From positions 1-64,000 of the forward strand of contig JACSVZ010000064.1 of NCBI GenBank assembly GCA_014706295.1: a stretch of 64,000 nt of DNA. Direction: 5' to 3'. Shown here piece after piece: positions 63,691-64,000 of this stretch. The position numbers were made by a program, and so were the translations under genes. The stretch comes from Lycocorax pyrrhopterus obiensis (Eukaryota; Chordata; Aves; Passeriformes; Paradisaeidae). A model generated the notes under the pieces. That model saw nothing but the letters and a program-made list of their open reading frames with translations, was not told the DNA's origin and did no database searches. Position 1 is the first letter of the stretch. Each line of letters begins with the position of its first letter.

Positions 63691-64000
63691 GTGCGTGGGG
63701 TTGTGGCGGAGAATGAGGGTCGGGGCTGGGTTTGGGGTGTTCCCCGGGGATCCCGGCGCCAGCTCCTCTATCTCGTTCAACATCTCTTACCCCCTTCTTT
63801 GTCTCTCTGTCATATCTCATCCCGCTTTCCAAACCCTCCGAGTCCCCATCTCTCTTGACGTGAGCCTGCTTGCGTCTGTGCCTGCTTTTCAATGCACCCT
63901 TCTCCTTCCCCTGCCCTGCTCAGAGCCCTCTACCCTTCATTGTAACAACTCCTTTCCCTGTCTACTCTTCATCCATCCACCCACACATCCGCGCTCTTCT

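Larger units (their letters stand above)
62650..64000. repeat. Right arm of the inverted repeat around the 100-N gap
   Basis: Reverse complement of 59500-60851; base 64000 corresponds to 59500 and the arm runs off the window. Confidence 0.85.

Noticed and set aside
1..64000. J, D or constant gene segments, tRNA genes and other RNA genes
   Set aside because: I looked for FGxG J motifs next to a 12-bp RSS, Ig-constant cysteine/tryptophan exons and tRNA box patterns on both strands and saw none I could support. A profile search would be needed to exclude them.

Overview
The window is a stretch of vertebrate, almost certainly avian, T-cell receptor alpha/delta (TRA/TRD) variable-gene array. The bird assignment rests on LINE CR1 fragments, high-copy avian-type interspersed repeats, and solo LTRs with 6-bp target-site duplications typical of class II (ERVK-like) endogenous retroviruses. 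A songbird is my guess, not a proof. There is no J, D or constant segment, so TRAV versus TRDV use cannot be settled here. All V segments but the last lie on the minus strand.

There are two V families. Family A (VA1-VA14) has a 52-nt leader exon (MRRCRGAGLAALAAVLL type), an intron of about 430-760 nt, and a V exon of usually 292 nt ending YYCALRD or YYCALGD. Family B (VB1-VB7) has a 49-nt leader exon ([16 protein letters not shown] type), an intron of about 850-870 nt, and a 289-nt V exon ending YLCAVQD. Each V exon is followed by a 23-spacer recombination signal (RSS) with an unusual heptamer: CACGGGC in A, CACCCTG in B. Nine family A segments look intact (VA1-VA6, VA9, VA11, VA12). VA7, VA8 and VA13 each carry one single-base frameshift. 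VA10 is a noisy, probably artefactual copy, and VA14 is only a leader exon at the window edge. VB2-VB7 look intact and VB1 is a pseudogene.

The basic repeat is a B-A pair of about 5.4-6 kb. By coordinates: VB1-VA1 (0.8-5.4 kb), VB2-VA2 (6.6-10.9), VB3-VA3 (12.0-16.6), the divergent B-less VA4 (18.8-19.6), VA5 (21.6-22.4), VB4-VA6 (23.5-28.6), VB5-VA7 (29.7-34.6), VA8 (37.8-38.7), VB6-VA9 (39.8-44.1), VA10/VA11 (46.2-49.1), VA12 (52.9-53.8), VB7-VA13 (54.9-59.9), then an inverted copy on the plus strand holding VA14. A 336-bp solo LTR with the same target-site duplication sits in four of the seven B-A spacers, so it inserted once and spread by duplication. A second-order duplication of about 27 kb relates 12-35 kb to 40-60 kb, and VB7 is a visible crossover product of VB4-like and VB5-like parents.

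Other content: an olfactory-receptor pseudogene at about 50.8-51.3 kb, a second solo LTR at 50.2-50.5 kb, CR1 fragments, GGTGTC-type hexamer minisatellites next to three family A genes, a pentamer repeat in the VA1 5' region, and two N gaps (46753-46762 and 60852-60951). Both gaps are flanked by redundant sequence, direct at the first and inverted at the second, and look like unmerged contig ends. The most notable biology is the mosaic of family A: leader and FR3-to-RSS blocks are almost uniform while FR1-CDR2 varies freely. This fits gene conversion or strong local homogenisation around a non-canonical RSS.
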